From Flavobacterium sp. UBA5153 (GTDB lineage: Bacteria > Bacteroidota > Bacteroidia > Flavobacteriales > Flavobacteriaceae), in NCBI GenBank assembly GCA_002413745.1, contig DHXP01000001.1, positions 1-41,551 on the forward strand: DNA of 41,551 nt, in the 5' to 3' direction. The position numbers were made by a program, and so were the translations under genes. Positions 9,934 to 17,626 of this stretch are shown in pieces (the stretch's first letter is position 1; each line of letters starts with the position of its first letter). The notes below the pieces were generated by a model, which did no database searches, had not been told where the DNA came from, and saw nothing but the letters and a program-made list of their open reading frames with translations.

Positions 9934-11115
9934 TTAATTTAGCTCTCCCTTAAACGCCCGTTGCAACAACCCTTGAAACAAATCCTCGCTTTTTACCAAG
10001 GCTTCTTGGGCTTGTTGTTTTTGGGTTTCTATCAGTTGTACTCGCTCTGCGAATTGGTTTTGAAGTTCTAAAGTTGGTTTTATCATTAAAATTTTTTCAA
10101 ATTCACCTTTCGTAAGCATTCGTTTCATTCCATTTGAAGCGTGATTTTGTATGTGTTTTTTTGAAATTTTAAAAAGGTTGTATAAATATTTTGGATTAAC
10201 ATCATCAAAAGGTTGAATAGCATTTATTTGTTGATTAAATGACACTTTTCTATCTGTTAGCGAAGCTCTACCGATTGATTCAATACTACCAGCAATACAA
10301 GCCACCAGTAATGCGCCATTTTCTACAAATCGGGCTTTAGAAAATCCTTTCTCAGATAAATATTCTTTTGCTTGAGTTACATTTACATATTTATCATTGA
10401 TGTTGTCAGTTTTTAACCACTCAATAAAATTTGATGAATAATTTTCATCATCATTTCTTGGAGGAGTATTTCCTGTAATTATTTTCCCAAATTTTTTCAG
10501 CTCTAACTTCTTCCAACCTTTTTCATTTCTCACCGGATCCCCAAACATATCCAGAAACAAACTTTGCATTAAGGCATCGTATTTTTCTATGAGTTTTTGG
10601 TTGTATTGGCGTAGTTCATCCGCTTTGTCGAGAATGGCGGCAATTTTTTGTTGAGTTTGAAGACTGGGGAGGGGAATTTGAAGTTCTTTTACATATCTTT
10701 CTAATTTAAGATTTATAATTCCAGTTGTTTTGTTTTGGTAATTATTTGTAAATCCAAATAAATGACTTATGTATAATTGGTATAGTAAATATTTAGGAAA
10801 TACTTTATCTTGTTTTGGTCTTAAAACAGAAGTAAAATTGTTACATAAATAAGTGCCTTCTAAATCGAAATATACAACTCTTCCAACTGGTTGTGTTGGG
10901 CTTCCTCCAGATTTTTCAATAATGATGTCACCTTTCTGAAGTTTTTTATTTTCAACTTTTTTCAAGTCAATATTTCTAAGCACAATGTCTTTTAAATTTA
11001 ATCTTCCTTCATTTGAAAAATTAGTTGTTCTAATGACTGGTATTGTTGTTCCGTCTGAACCCCATTCACCCGAAATAGGTTTTTCAATTAAATTTATTAA
11101 TTCAACTTTCTGCAT
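9934..11115 (-). CDS. hsdS: Type I restriction-modification specificity subunit
   Basis: DNA-recognition subunit directing HsdM and HsdR, 393 aa. Two target-recognition domains are separated by the central conserved helix (PSLQTQQKIAAILDKADELR, near 150-170, then LFLDMFGDP) and followed by the C-terminal helix (QNQFAERVQLIETQKQQAQ). It begins MQKVELINLIEKPISGEWGS. Length is typical, so the gene seems whole. It is separated from the upstream DUF1016 gene by 325 bases of tRNA-like remnants, and from sieB by 12. A diverged extra copy of its tail is present downstream, so the locus has undergone hsdS duplication or exchange. Confidence 0.93.
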   Translation of the reverse strand: MQKVELINLIEKPISGEWGSDGTTIPVIRTTNFSNEGRLNLKDIVLRNIDLKKVENKKLQKGDIIIEKSGGSPTQPVGRVVYFDLEGTYLCNNFTSVLRPKQDKVFPKYLLYQLYISHLFGFTNNYQNKTTGIINLKLERYVKELQIPLPSLQTQQKIAAILDKADELRQYNQKLIEKYDALMQSLFLDMFGDPVRNEKGWKKLELKKFGKIITGNTPPRNDDENYSSNFIEWLKTDNINDKYVNVTQAKEYLSEKGFSKARFVENGALLVACIAGSIESIGRASLTDRKVSFNQQINAIQPFDDVNPKYLYNLFKISKKHIQNHASNGMKRMLTKGEFEKILMIKPTLELQNQFAERVQLIETQKQQAQEALVKSEDLFQGLLQRAFKGELN

Positions 11116-11154
11116 TAGTTCTATAATTTTGTATATTCGTTTTATTATTAATTC

Positions 11155-11241
11155 AATCGCTCGTTAAGAGCCGTGTTTTAGAGTACCTGCCTCTTCTAAG
11201 CAGATAGTCGTCGGTCGAAGGTTCGAATCCTTCTGCGATTA
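11155..11241 (+). pseudogene. Degenerate tRNA-like sequence (tRNA-Arg(TCT)-like)
   Basis: On the plus strand, opposite to the surrounding genes. AATCGCT (11155-11161) pairs at 6 of 7 positions with TGCGATT (11234-11240). A perfect T-arm is present: GAAGG, loop TTCGAAT, CCTTC (11217-11233). The middle contains CTTCTAAGCAG, typical of the anticodon arm of tRNA-Arg(TCT), but two extra bases spoil the 7-base loop. No good D-arm can be drawn and the variable region is about 13 bases. It is best called a decayed tRNA; an unusual functional tRNA-like RNA cannot be excluded. Confidence 0.55.
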
Positions 11242-11410
11242 CTAGGGTTTCTGGTTCGAACCCTGTCGCGGTCACCTTGTTAATTAAATGGTTACTGGTT
11301 TGCACTTCGACTGTGCTCAGTGTGACAAGTCAAGGTTACCCCTGTATCGAATCCCTTCCTCTCTGCTATTATTTTCCCGGGGGTCAGAATCCCTCTTACT
11401 CCGCATTTCT
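11242..11410 (+). other. Cluster of tRNA 3'-half-like fragments
   Basis: Three further segments resemble T-arm plus acceptor 3' halves on the plus strand: 11251-11276 (GGTTCGAACCCTGTCGCGG then TCACC), 11345-11367 (TCGAATCCCTTCCTCTCTGC) and 11377-11405 (GTCAGAATCCCTCTTACTCC). The last contains CCCTCTTACTCCGC, one mismatch from the reverse complement of the attachment core at 21588 and 35080. No 5' halves are evident. A relative of the dispersed CTTCGACTG repeat lies at 11303-11330. Together with the preceding tRNA-like sequence, these fill the gap between the DUF1016 gene and hsdS. Confidence 0.5.
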
Positions 11411-11440
11411 TCTAAATTTGTCATTGCTTTTGAGTATTCA

Positions 11441-12622
11441 TTATTCCAACCGTTTTAATTCGTTTTCGATAAAGGCTTGCAATACTTCTTTGCTAGGCAG
11501 TTGCAACAAATATTTAGAAACAAATAGTTTTTCGTCCATTCCCGAAAGGGCATATTCTACCAGTTTTGTTCCTTTTTGGGTACCAAGTAAAATGCCTATT
11601 GGCGGGTTGTCATCGGGTTGTTTTACTTCTTCCCTGTAATAGGAAACATAAGTGTTGAGCTGCGATAAATGTTCGTGCTTAAATTGATCCGCTTTCAGTT
11701 CTATTAAAATATGGCATTTTAAAATACGGTGGTAAAAAACTAAATCTACAAAATAGTATTCCTCATCTATGAGGATTTTCTTTTGCCGTGCTTCAAAGCA
11801 AAAGCCATTTCCGAGTTCAACTATAAATTCCTGTAAATGATTTATCAGTGCTTGTTCGAGCGTGTTTTCTTCAATTAAATTGTAGTTGCCTAATTTTAGA
11901 AAATCAAAAATATAATGGGATTTTATAGAATCTATAGGGCTTGAAGGCTCAATTTTTTGCAATAATTCGTCAAAACCCAATGCCGTATTTTGAGACAAAC
12001 CGACTCTTTCAAATGCCAGGGAATGAATTTGTTTTTTTAATTGCGCCACTGAGGGTTGCGTTTTTAAAATTAATAATTCATAAAACTGTCTTTGTGTTGG
12101 GTCTTTTATTTTAATGAGCTCAACAAAATGGGTGTATGAAATACGTTGAATGGCTTTTTTATTATACTCTAAAAGCTCAAGATTATTATTGTGGAATTTT
12201 GGGGTTGGCAACCCCAAAATGTTTTTATCATCGTTTTGGAATTCTTGGGTTACCAACCCAAGAATTCGATTTTCTTGATTTTCCAATTTTGCGGTTGGCA
12301 ACCGCAAAATGTTTTCAGCAATCAAATGGGTATATTTTTGATGAATTATATCTGAATAAAAAGGATAGGTGGTGTAGAATTGCCTACATCTCGATAATTC
12401 AGGGGATGTTAATCCTTTAATGGCAATTGTTTTGGATAAATTAGCCAATAACTTATTTCCATACGTTGCTCTATCTTTTCCATTTTGTTCAAATTCAATA
12501 ATATAAAAACCAATTAACCAATTGCGAACCGTCAAGGAAATATTAATCGCCTTAACGCTTTCTTGTTGCAAAACGGTGTGTGTTTGCTGAATGGATTGTG
12601 CTAATGTGTCAAAATTTATCAT
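11441..12622 (-). CDS. DUF1016 (YhcG-like) PD-(D/E)XK nuclease
   Basis: A 393-aa protein. The N-terminal DUF1016 helix-turn-helix-like domain covers about 1-100 (VRNWLIGFYIIEFEQNG, YGNKLLANLS). The C-terminal nuclease domain covers about 230-393 and shows the PD-(D/E)XK signature YYFVDLVFYH then LIELKA, near 290-310. This family is common in Bacteroidota defence islands and often sits inside type I loci between hsdM and hsdS, as here. Its start is 29 bases downstream of the hsdM stop, indicating an operon. Residues about 104-145 are a repetitive linker (ILRLPTAK, ILGLVTQEF, ILGLPTPKF) encoded by three palindromes (12196-12310). Probable DNA cleavage role; no specific target can be read from sequence. 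Confidence 0.9.
   Translation of the reverse strand: MINFDTLAQSIQQTHTVLQQESVKAINISLTVRNWLIGFYIIEFEQNGKDRATYGNKLLANLSKTIAIKGLTSPELSRCRQFYTTYPFYSDIIHQKYTHLIAENILRLPTAKLENQENRILGLVTQEFQNDDKNILGLPTPKFHNNNLELLEYNKKAIQRISYTHFVELIKIKDPTQRQFYELLILKTQPSVAQLKKQIHSLAFERVGLSQNTALGFDELLQKIEPSSPIDSIKSHYIFDFLKLGNYNLIEENTLEQALINHLQEFIVELGNGFCFEARQKKILIDEEYYFVDLVFYHRILKCHILIELKADQFKHEHLSQLNTYVSYYREEVKQPDDNPPIGILLGTQKGTKLVEYALSGMDEKLFVSKYLLQLPSKEVLQAFIENELKRLE
12196..12310. repeat. Three in-frame perfect palindromes inside the DUF1016 gene
   Basis: Perfect inverted repeats at 12196-12220 (arms ATTTTGGGGTT / AACCCCAAAAT), 12239-12267 (GAATTCTTGGGTT / AACCCAAGAATTC) and 12286-12310 (ATTTTGCGGTT / AACCGCAAAAT), each with a 3-base centre. 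Start-to-start spacing is 43-47 bases, about 15 codons. The stem sequence differs between units but symmetry is preserved, so base changes have been compensated. They are translated as repeated (N)ILGLPTPKF-like peptides in the linker. Confidence 0.95.
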
Positions 12623-12651
12623 AGCATGGTTGTTTTGAGAATTCCGGTTTT

Positions 12652-14217
12652 TTATCCTAACATTTTTTCTAAATCAGCCATCGCTTTTTGTCGTTTGCTG
12701 TCTATTGCTTTAATATCCGCAATGAGTGTTTGTGGCTTTTCATATACTACTTCATCATAGACAATTTCTTTGTAGCGATTGATGCTGAGGTCGTAATCGT
12801 TGGCTACAATGTCGGCTTTTGGGATTAGGAAGGATTTTTGGGTGCGGTCTGTCCCCACCCCAGCCCTCCCCAAAGGGGAGGGAGTTGTGCCGATTGATTT
12901 CCAGTCTAGTAAAATATTAGGAATATCGCATTTGCCCTTGAATTCTTCCAACACAGTTTCCGGGTTGGCGAAACATTGCTCGAATACTTCTTCCGAGAGT
13001 TGTGCGCTCCGTTTGTCGTCGAGGCTAAAACCATCGGCTTGCATATCGTAAAACCAAACGTTATCCGTGCCGCCCGAGTTGGTTTTGGTAAAGAATAAAA
13101 TGGCGGTGCTTACTCCGGCATAGGGTTTAAAAACGCCGCTTGGCATCGAGATTACAGCTTGCAGTTGTTGGTTTTCGACCAATTCCTTACGAATGTTTTG
13201 GTGTGCGCCACTGCTGCCAAACAATACGCCATCAGGCACTATCACGGCGGCACGACCACCGAGTTTGAGCATTCTTAAAATCAAGGCCAAGAACAGCAAT
13301 TCGGTTTTCTTGGTTTTGGTCACCGCCAATAAACTGCTTTCTACTTCGTCATAATCGAGTGCTCCTTTAAACGGAGGATTGGCCAAGACCAAGGAATACT
13401 GGCTGCTGATGCCGTTGCTTTCGCTCAAGGCAGAATTTCCAATTAAGGTTGGATTTTCCATCCCGTGCAATTGCAAGTTCATAGCCGAAATACGCATCAT
13501 AGAGGGGTCAATTTCAATTCCGTTGAACATAGTGGAATTATAATGGTCCCGAAAGTCCTGATTCATAAACCAGTCTTCGTGTTTCTCGTGGATATATTGG
13601 GAAGCGGCGACCAAGAAACCTGCTGTTCCGCAAGCGGGGTCACAGATGGTATCGTCTTTTTTGGGTTGGGCCATTTCGACCATCATGCGGATGATGTGGC
13701 GTGGTGTACGGAATTGTCCGTTGGTTCCGGCTTCGGCAATCTTGCCCAACATGTATTCGTATAAATCGCCTTTGGTATCACGATTGTCCAGCGGTAATTT
13801 GTCAATTTGCTGCACGACACGATCTAACAGTTTCGCCGTTGGAATCATAAACGTAGCCCCCTTGATGTATTCGGTAAACGCACCGCCATCTTTGCCCAGG
13901 GTTTTCATAAAGTCAAAAACGGTGACGTCATTCAAATGGCGTTGTGGACGTGTGAACAAATTGAACATTACTTCCGGATCTTTGTCCTTGAAGCTACTCC
14001 AACGCAATTCTTTTTGTTCTGGAGTATAAATAGGCTTGTCGGTAGTCACGCCGAGCATATTGGTTCTTTTCTCAATCAGTGTTTGCTTGTCGTCCAGTTG
14101 TTTCAGGAAGATGAGGTAGGTAAATTGTTCGATTACGGTCAACGGATTTGAGATTCCGCCTGTCCAGAAGTCGTTCCAGATTTTGTCTATTTGAGATTTT
14201 ATTTCGCCTGTGATCAT
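12652..14217 (-). CDS. hsdM: Type I restriction-modification N6-adenine methyltransferase subunit
   Basis: Methylates adenine at the site chosen by HsdS; it is also required in the restriction complex. 521 aa. The N-terminal HsdM helical domain covers about 1-150, and the N6_Mtase domain carries the SAM-binding motif CDPACGTAGFL near 193 and the catalytic NPPF near 282. It begins MITGEIKSQIDKIWNDFWTG. It is the first gene of the minus-strand run hsdM-DUF1016-hsdS-sieB, with the promoter presumably in 14218-14653. Residues about 442-458 (TPSPLGRAGVGTDRTQ) are encoded by a dispersed GC-rich palindromic repeat inserted in frame; they lie outside the catalytic motifs, so activity is probably retained. 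Confidence 0.95.
   Translation of the reverse strand: MITGEIKSQIDKIWNDFWTGGISNPLTVIEQFTYLIFLKQLDDKQTLIEKRTNMLGVTTDKPIYTPEQKELRWSSFKDKDPEVMFNLFTRPQRHLNDVTVFDFMKTLGKDGGAFTEYIKGATFMIPTAKLLDRVVQQIDKLPLDNRDTKGDLYEYMLGKIAEAGTNGQFRTPRHIIRMMVEMAQPKKDDTICDPACGTAGFLVAASQYIHEKHEDWFMNQDFRDHYNSTMFNGIEIDPSMMRISAMNLQLHGMENPTLIGNSALSESNGISSQYSLVLANPPFKGALDYDEVESSLLAVTKTKKTELLFLALILRMLKLGGRAAVIVPDGVLFGSSGAHQNIRKELVENQQLQAVISMPSGVFKPYAGVSTAILFFTKTNSGGTDNVWFYDMQADGFSLDDKRSAQLSEEVFEQCFANPETVLEEFKGKCDIPNILLDWKSIGTTPSPLGRAGVGTDRTQKSFLIPKADIVANDYDLSINRYKEIVYDEVVYEKPQTLIADIKAIDSKRQKAMADLEKMLG
12845..12892. repeat. Dispersed palindromic repeat inserted in frame in hsdM
   Basis: C/G-rich segment with the perfect palindrome CCCTCCCC-AAA-GGGGAGGG at 12864-12882. 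It is translated on the minus strand as PSPLGRAGVG. A related intergenic copy (CCCCTAGCCCCTCTCAAGAG then GGG) is at 16888-16910. Its base composition contrasts sharply with the rest of hsdM. Confidence 0.85.
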
Positions 14218-14653
14218 TCGTTTTATTGCTATTATTTATTAATTTAAACTTCGACTGCGCTACCATTGACATTTTTAATTAATATATTGAATATCAATTA
14301 AATGGTAAAATAAAATTGTAAGAAAACACATTATTGTATTTTAATAGCAATTCTACAAAAGACTAGCAATGTGATTCTAATTGCTAGTCGTTCTTTTTTG
14401 CATTGCCCAAAAAAGAACCAACGAAACACTTAGCCCTGAAAAAAACTGTTCGCCGACCCGCAATTTTCTCAATTCTGAAATCCAACGAACTCGCTACGCT
14501 CAAACAGCGTTGGATTTTTTCAGAATCTTCGAAAAGCGGGTGCCCGGCTGCCACAGTCAAGGGGCGTAGGAATAAAAAAAACATTAAATACGTCATTTTA
14601 TATTGCTTTTTTTAGAATAAAAATTATACCTCAGTGTGACAGTACCAATTTTA
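14218..14653. other. Intergenic region with nested hairpins between hsdM and the DUF2130 gene
   Basis: No credible gene; short open frames on both strands overlap palindromes. Contents: a short relative of the CTTCGACTGCGCT repeat (about 14249-14262); a perfect 10-base inverted repeat GACTAGCAAT / ATTGCTAGTC (14361-14389); a perfect 11-base one, GTTCTTTTTTG / CAAAAAAGAAC (14390-14418); and a long imperfect hairpin from about 14455 to 14545 (CCCGC...GCGGG outside, ATTCTGAAA...TTTCAGAAT and TCCAACG...CGTTGGA inside). It probably holds the hsdM promoter and a terminator for the DUF2130 gene. Confidence 0.7.
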
Positions 14654-15925
14654 TTATTCTAATTCTTCAATTGTTTCGTCGCTATCGTAATCTTGTTCCA
14701 AAGCTTTAACGGTTTGAACAGCGTTACCTGCAATTCCTCTGATGGAACCGTACATGTGAACGGTATTGCTAACTACTTTATGAATTTGTTTTTCGCGTTT
14801 TTTCCAATGTGCCATCATCGACCTTTTCTCGGCGGTTAAATCAGCTTCCATTTGTGAAAATCCTTCGACAATGCCTTCCATCTGCAGACGGAATTCGTTG
14901 CTGGTTAAAAATTCATACAACATGGCCATTTTATCGCCTTTGTTCTCCTGTCCCTGAACGGCTTGGTTTACCTGTATCAACGAGTGGCGCAGTACCGCAC
15001 TTAATGCTTTAAATTCCTCGAAAGTACAGATGTAAATGCCGTCTTTCATTCCCATTCTGTCCATGTCATTCGGCATGACTTTGGTGACCAAGACGCCTAA
15101 ATTAGCTTTTTTATCCCGAATATCATTCTTGAATTTCTCAATCCAGCCTATTGTAAAATTTTTGGCATTCTTGCTTTCATAGTAAATGGATCCGCAATTT
15201 TGTAGTTCTCGAGTATTTACAATTTGCAAGCAATCGGCACCATTGACTCCTTTTTTTACTTCACCAATTGTATCTAAAGGGAATTGAGAAGCGAGCCATT
15301 CCTCAATAGCCAGTTCCATAACTTCTCCTTGCAACTGCATAGAACCTTGTTCCTGCTTGCGTTTCATTTCTTCGATCAGTTTATTTTGATCATCCGATTT
15401 TTTCTGAAATTCTTTGATTTTCATTTCATTTTTTTCGGCTTCCTGTTTGACTATTTTTTCTCTTTCCACTTCTAAAATAGCATTCAATTTGATTTGATTT
15501 TCGGCTTCGATGGCCTCTTTCATTTCCAACTTTTCTCGATGCAATTTGGCATTTTCGGCTACCATTTTATTGTAATCGATAAGCTTTTCCGATTTTTCAG
15601 TAAGTTCTATTTCCTTAGCCAAGAAGAGTTCTTTGTTTTCCTCTTCCAGTTTGATTTTGATTTTTGCAGTAATTTCTTTTTCAGAAACTTTTTTGGCTTG
15701 CTCCAACCGGTCTGCAAACATTTCATTTTCCAGTTTCTTCTTGGCTTCAAATTCGGCTTTGGCTTTTTCCAATTCCTCCTTTTTAGAGGCTAATTCTTTA
15801 GCTTGTGCACTTGCTTTTTCTTGGTATTCTAAACGGATACCGTCTTCTAATTGGTGTTTTAGAATATCATTCACATCGATAACAGTACCACAATTTGGAC
15901 ATTTAATAGAAGTTTGCTCAGCCAT
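14654..15925 (-). CDS. DUF2130 coiled-coil nuclease-like protein
   Basis: A 423-aa protein with an N-terminal zinc-ribbon half (IKCPNCGTVI at 8-17), a long Lys/Glu-rich coiled coil (about 35-200), and a C-terminal DUF2130 domain. There ADCLQIV followed by IYYESKNAKNF (near 230-255) resembles the D...ExK core of restriction-like nucleases. DUF2130 proteins are widespread accessory proteins of unknown function; a DNA-processing or defence role is inferred from the nuclease-like core and neighbours. It reads in the same direction as hsdM but is separated by 436 bases, so it likely has its own transcript. Confidence 0.85.
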   Translation of the reverse strand: MAEQTSIKCPNCGTVIDVNDILKHQLEDGIRLEYQEKASAQAKELASKKEELEKAKAEFEAKKKLENEMFADRLEQAKKVSEKEITAKIKIKLEEENKELFLAKEIELTEKSEKLIDYNKMVAENAKLHREKLEMKEAIEAENQIKLNAILEVEREKIVKQEAEKNEMKIKEFQKKSDDQNKLIEEMKRKQEQGSMQLQGEVMELAIEEWLASQFPLDTIGEVKKGVNGADCLQIVNTRELQNCGSIYYESKNAKNFTIGWIEKFKNDIRDKKANLGVLVTKVMPNDMDRMGMKDGIYICTFEEFKALSAVLRHSLIQVNQAVQGQENKGDKMAMLYEFLTSNEFRLQMEGIVEGFSQMEADLTAEKRSMMAHWKKREKQIHKVVSNTVHMYGSIRGIAGNAVQTVKALEQDYDSDETIEELE

Positions 15926-16161
15926 GAGATTTAAGTTTTATTGGTTTACACTACAAACGTATGACGTTGAGGTGCAGAGGGTGTGCATCGGTAGCTTTTT
16001 TCTTCAAATTTACTTTTAAACTTTGTAAAAATCTTCGAAAATAAAAGAAGATTATGAATTTTTGCTAAGGTATTTAAAATCTGATAAATAAAAATGAAGA
16101 AAGCCGTAAAGGAGTTTTTTTTTAATCAAAGAAGGACAAATTGAATTGATTCCAGATTATA

Positions 16162-16815
16162 TTATATCAGTATTGTTTTTTTTCTTGAATTAATCTTGTA
16201 GAGGTAGTCTATTAAATCCGGAAGCTCCACCAGGCTTAATAAGCCATTTGTTGATTGCGGCAGTTGGTTTAACTGAATGTGTTTGATATGTTTCCTGAAG
16301 GCTATTTCACCCACAATTTGCATCACAATCCAATCAAGATTTGATTTTAAATCTTTGTATTGTTTTATCTCGTTGTAGTAGGGTAGGTAGATGTTGATTT
16401 TTATTTGCTTGGTATTGATGTTGTAATCCATTAAAGCCATTTGTATTTCACTAATTTTGATTTCATAATTTTCGCAGATACAGGGTGAGTCTGTACCATT
16501 TTTGTACTTTGTAATATCCTCTAATGGTTTTATAAAAGCTTGAGCGGTAAAGTATTCCAGCGGTGGAGCTTGTTCTTCTAAGGCAATGATTTTTGGGAAT
16601 AGTTTACGGTAGCCATACCCTGTGAAAATTATGGTGCATTTGTCTTGGTTGTTTGATGGTTTTGTTATTTCAAAACCAATTCGTTTAGAAATGTAGTTAA
16701 GTTTATTTATGAATTGGGAGTAGATTTCTTCGGTATTGATTCCGAGAAAGAAAGCGTTTATTATTTCTTGTTCGTTTTTTTGGAAGTAGTTCCAGAAGGT
16801 GGTGATTTTTTTCAT
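16162..16815 (-). CDS. Hypothetical protein
   Basis: A 217-aa protein not recognised. It begins MKKITTFWNYFQKNEQEIIN, has no clear transmembrane segment or signal peptide, and looks like a mixed alpha/beta cytoplasmic protein (CTIIFTGYGYRKLFPKI, KINIYLPYYNEI). It is followed by 236 bases with no gene before the DUF2130 gene. Immediately upstream of the start is a tandem GTGAGAA-type repeat (16816-16855) that could affect expression. Confidence 0.75.
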   Translation of the reverse strand: MKKITTFWNYFQKNEQEIINAFFLGINTEEIYSQFINKLNYISKRIGFEITKPSNNQDKCTIIFTGYGYRKLFPKIIALEEQAPPLEYFTAQAFIKPLEDITKYKNGTDSPCICENYEIKISEIQMALMDYNINTKQIKINIYLPYYNEIKQYKDLKSNLDWIVMQIVGEIAFRKHIKHIQLNQLPQSTNGLLSLVELPDLIDYLYKINSRKKTILI

Positions 16816-16921
16816 GGTAAGTAGTGAGAAGTGAGAAGTGAATAGTGAGAAGTTATCGGTTGTGTTTTCAATTTTAAGAGTTACACACCCCTAGCCCCTC
16901 TCAAGAGGGGAATTAGGAGTG
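16816..16921. repeat. Tandem short repeat and dispersed palindrome upstream of the 217-aa gene
   Basis: 16816-16855 is made of imperfect 7-base units (AGTGAGA, AGTGAAT). Adjacent, 16886-16910 carries CCCCTAGCCCCTCT-CA-AGAGGGG, whose palindrome relates to the hsdM insertion at 12864-12882. The first is a simple-sequence tract able to slip; the second is a dispersed repeat. Neither has a known function here. Confidence 0.7.
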
Positions 16922-16945
16922 CTTTTCGATAGAGTTGGGATTTCA

Positions 16946-17554
16946 TTATCGTTTGTCTTTGGTGTTTTTGTCGAAGGCGATGAGGTTTAGCATATTTCGG
17001 AGGCGGGAGCGAACCCGGTTGCCGTAGGCGGTTTCAATTTCGGTGGCTGATAGGTTGGTTGTGATGTGGGTGTAGATTTTCTTGGAGATAAAAATGTCGT
17101 ATCTGGAGAGGATTATCTCCGCCATAACATTGCATTCATTCCCGAAGTATTTGAGGTTCTTTTCGGTACCTAAATCATCGAAACAGTAGTTTTTATGTTC
17201 TGCATGGGTGTTGTGTCCGTGACTGTACCGATGGATGACTTCGTAACCGTCCTTGATGAATTCAAAGCTGATATCACGACAGGGTTTCAAAAAGAACTTT
17301 TTGTTTGGCTGCGGTACGTATCTCATTAATGCCATTAGGGTCGTTTTGCCACAACCCACAGGACCCGAAAGCAAAATTCCCTTGGTAAGATCTAAGTCGA
17401 ATTTGGCTGCAGTAGTTTCGTCATCCAGGAAATAGGAGATGAGTTTTGTGATGTTGGGGATGTCCTGCTCGAGAAAGCGGAATTTGTTTCCAAAGTCTTT
17501 TTTACCTTTTTGTTCGAGCCAAGAGATTAATTCGGGGTAGTTGTAGTATTCCAT
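16946..17554 (-). CDS. DnaC/IstB-like AAA ATPase (helicase loader)
   Basis: Probable replication-helicase loader of the element, about 202 aa from the chosen start. Walker A is GPVGCGKTT (about 70), Walker B is YCFDDLGTEK (about 126), a sensor-like TTNLS follows, and RVRSRLRNML is a likely arginine finger region. An open frame extends upstream to 17617 (MRGGTTWQS...), but that extension is made of dispersed repeats (GTAGGTTGTAGGTTGT and the CACGTCGTTCCTCCTCGCAA type), so the start MEYYNYPELI at 17554 is preferred. It lies downstream of the DnaD-like gene, forming a two-gene replication module. Confidence 0.85.
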   Translation of the reverse strand: MEYYNYPELISWLEQKGKKDFGNKFRFLEQDIPNITKLISYFLDDETTAAKFDLDLTKGILLSGPVGCGKTTLMALMRYVPQPNKKFFLKPCRDISFEFIKDGYEVIHRYSHGHNTHAEHKNYCFDDLGTEKNLKYFGNECNVMAEIILSRYDIFISKKIYTHITTNLSATEIETAYGNRVRSRLRNMLNLIAFDKNTKDKR

Positions 17555-17626
17555 AGTTGTAGGTTGTAGGTTGTGGTTTGTGGGTTCAACAGATTGCCAC
17601 GTCGTTCCTCCTCGCAATGACGGGAA

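Noticed and set aside
11155-11241. A functional tRNA gene
   Set aside because: No acceptable D-arm and an anticodon loop that is two bases too long; only the acceptor and T-arm are convincing.
12196-12310. CRISPR-like array
   Set aside because: Three palindromes with differing sequence at regular spacing, inside a coding frame; no identical repeats or spacers and no cas genes in the window.
13465-14151. Plus-strand open frames opposite hsdM
   Set aside because: They are shadows of the real minus-strand gene, which carries all methyltransferase motifs.
14360-14600. An insertion sequence or MITE with terminal repeats
   Set aside because: Inverted repeats are hairpins without an evident target-site duplication or transposase.
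17555-17617. Longer DnaC-like start (MRGGTTWQS...)
   Set aside because: The extension is encoded by dispersed repeats and is not protein-like.
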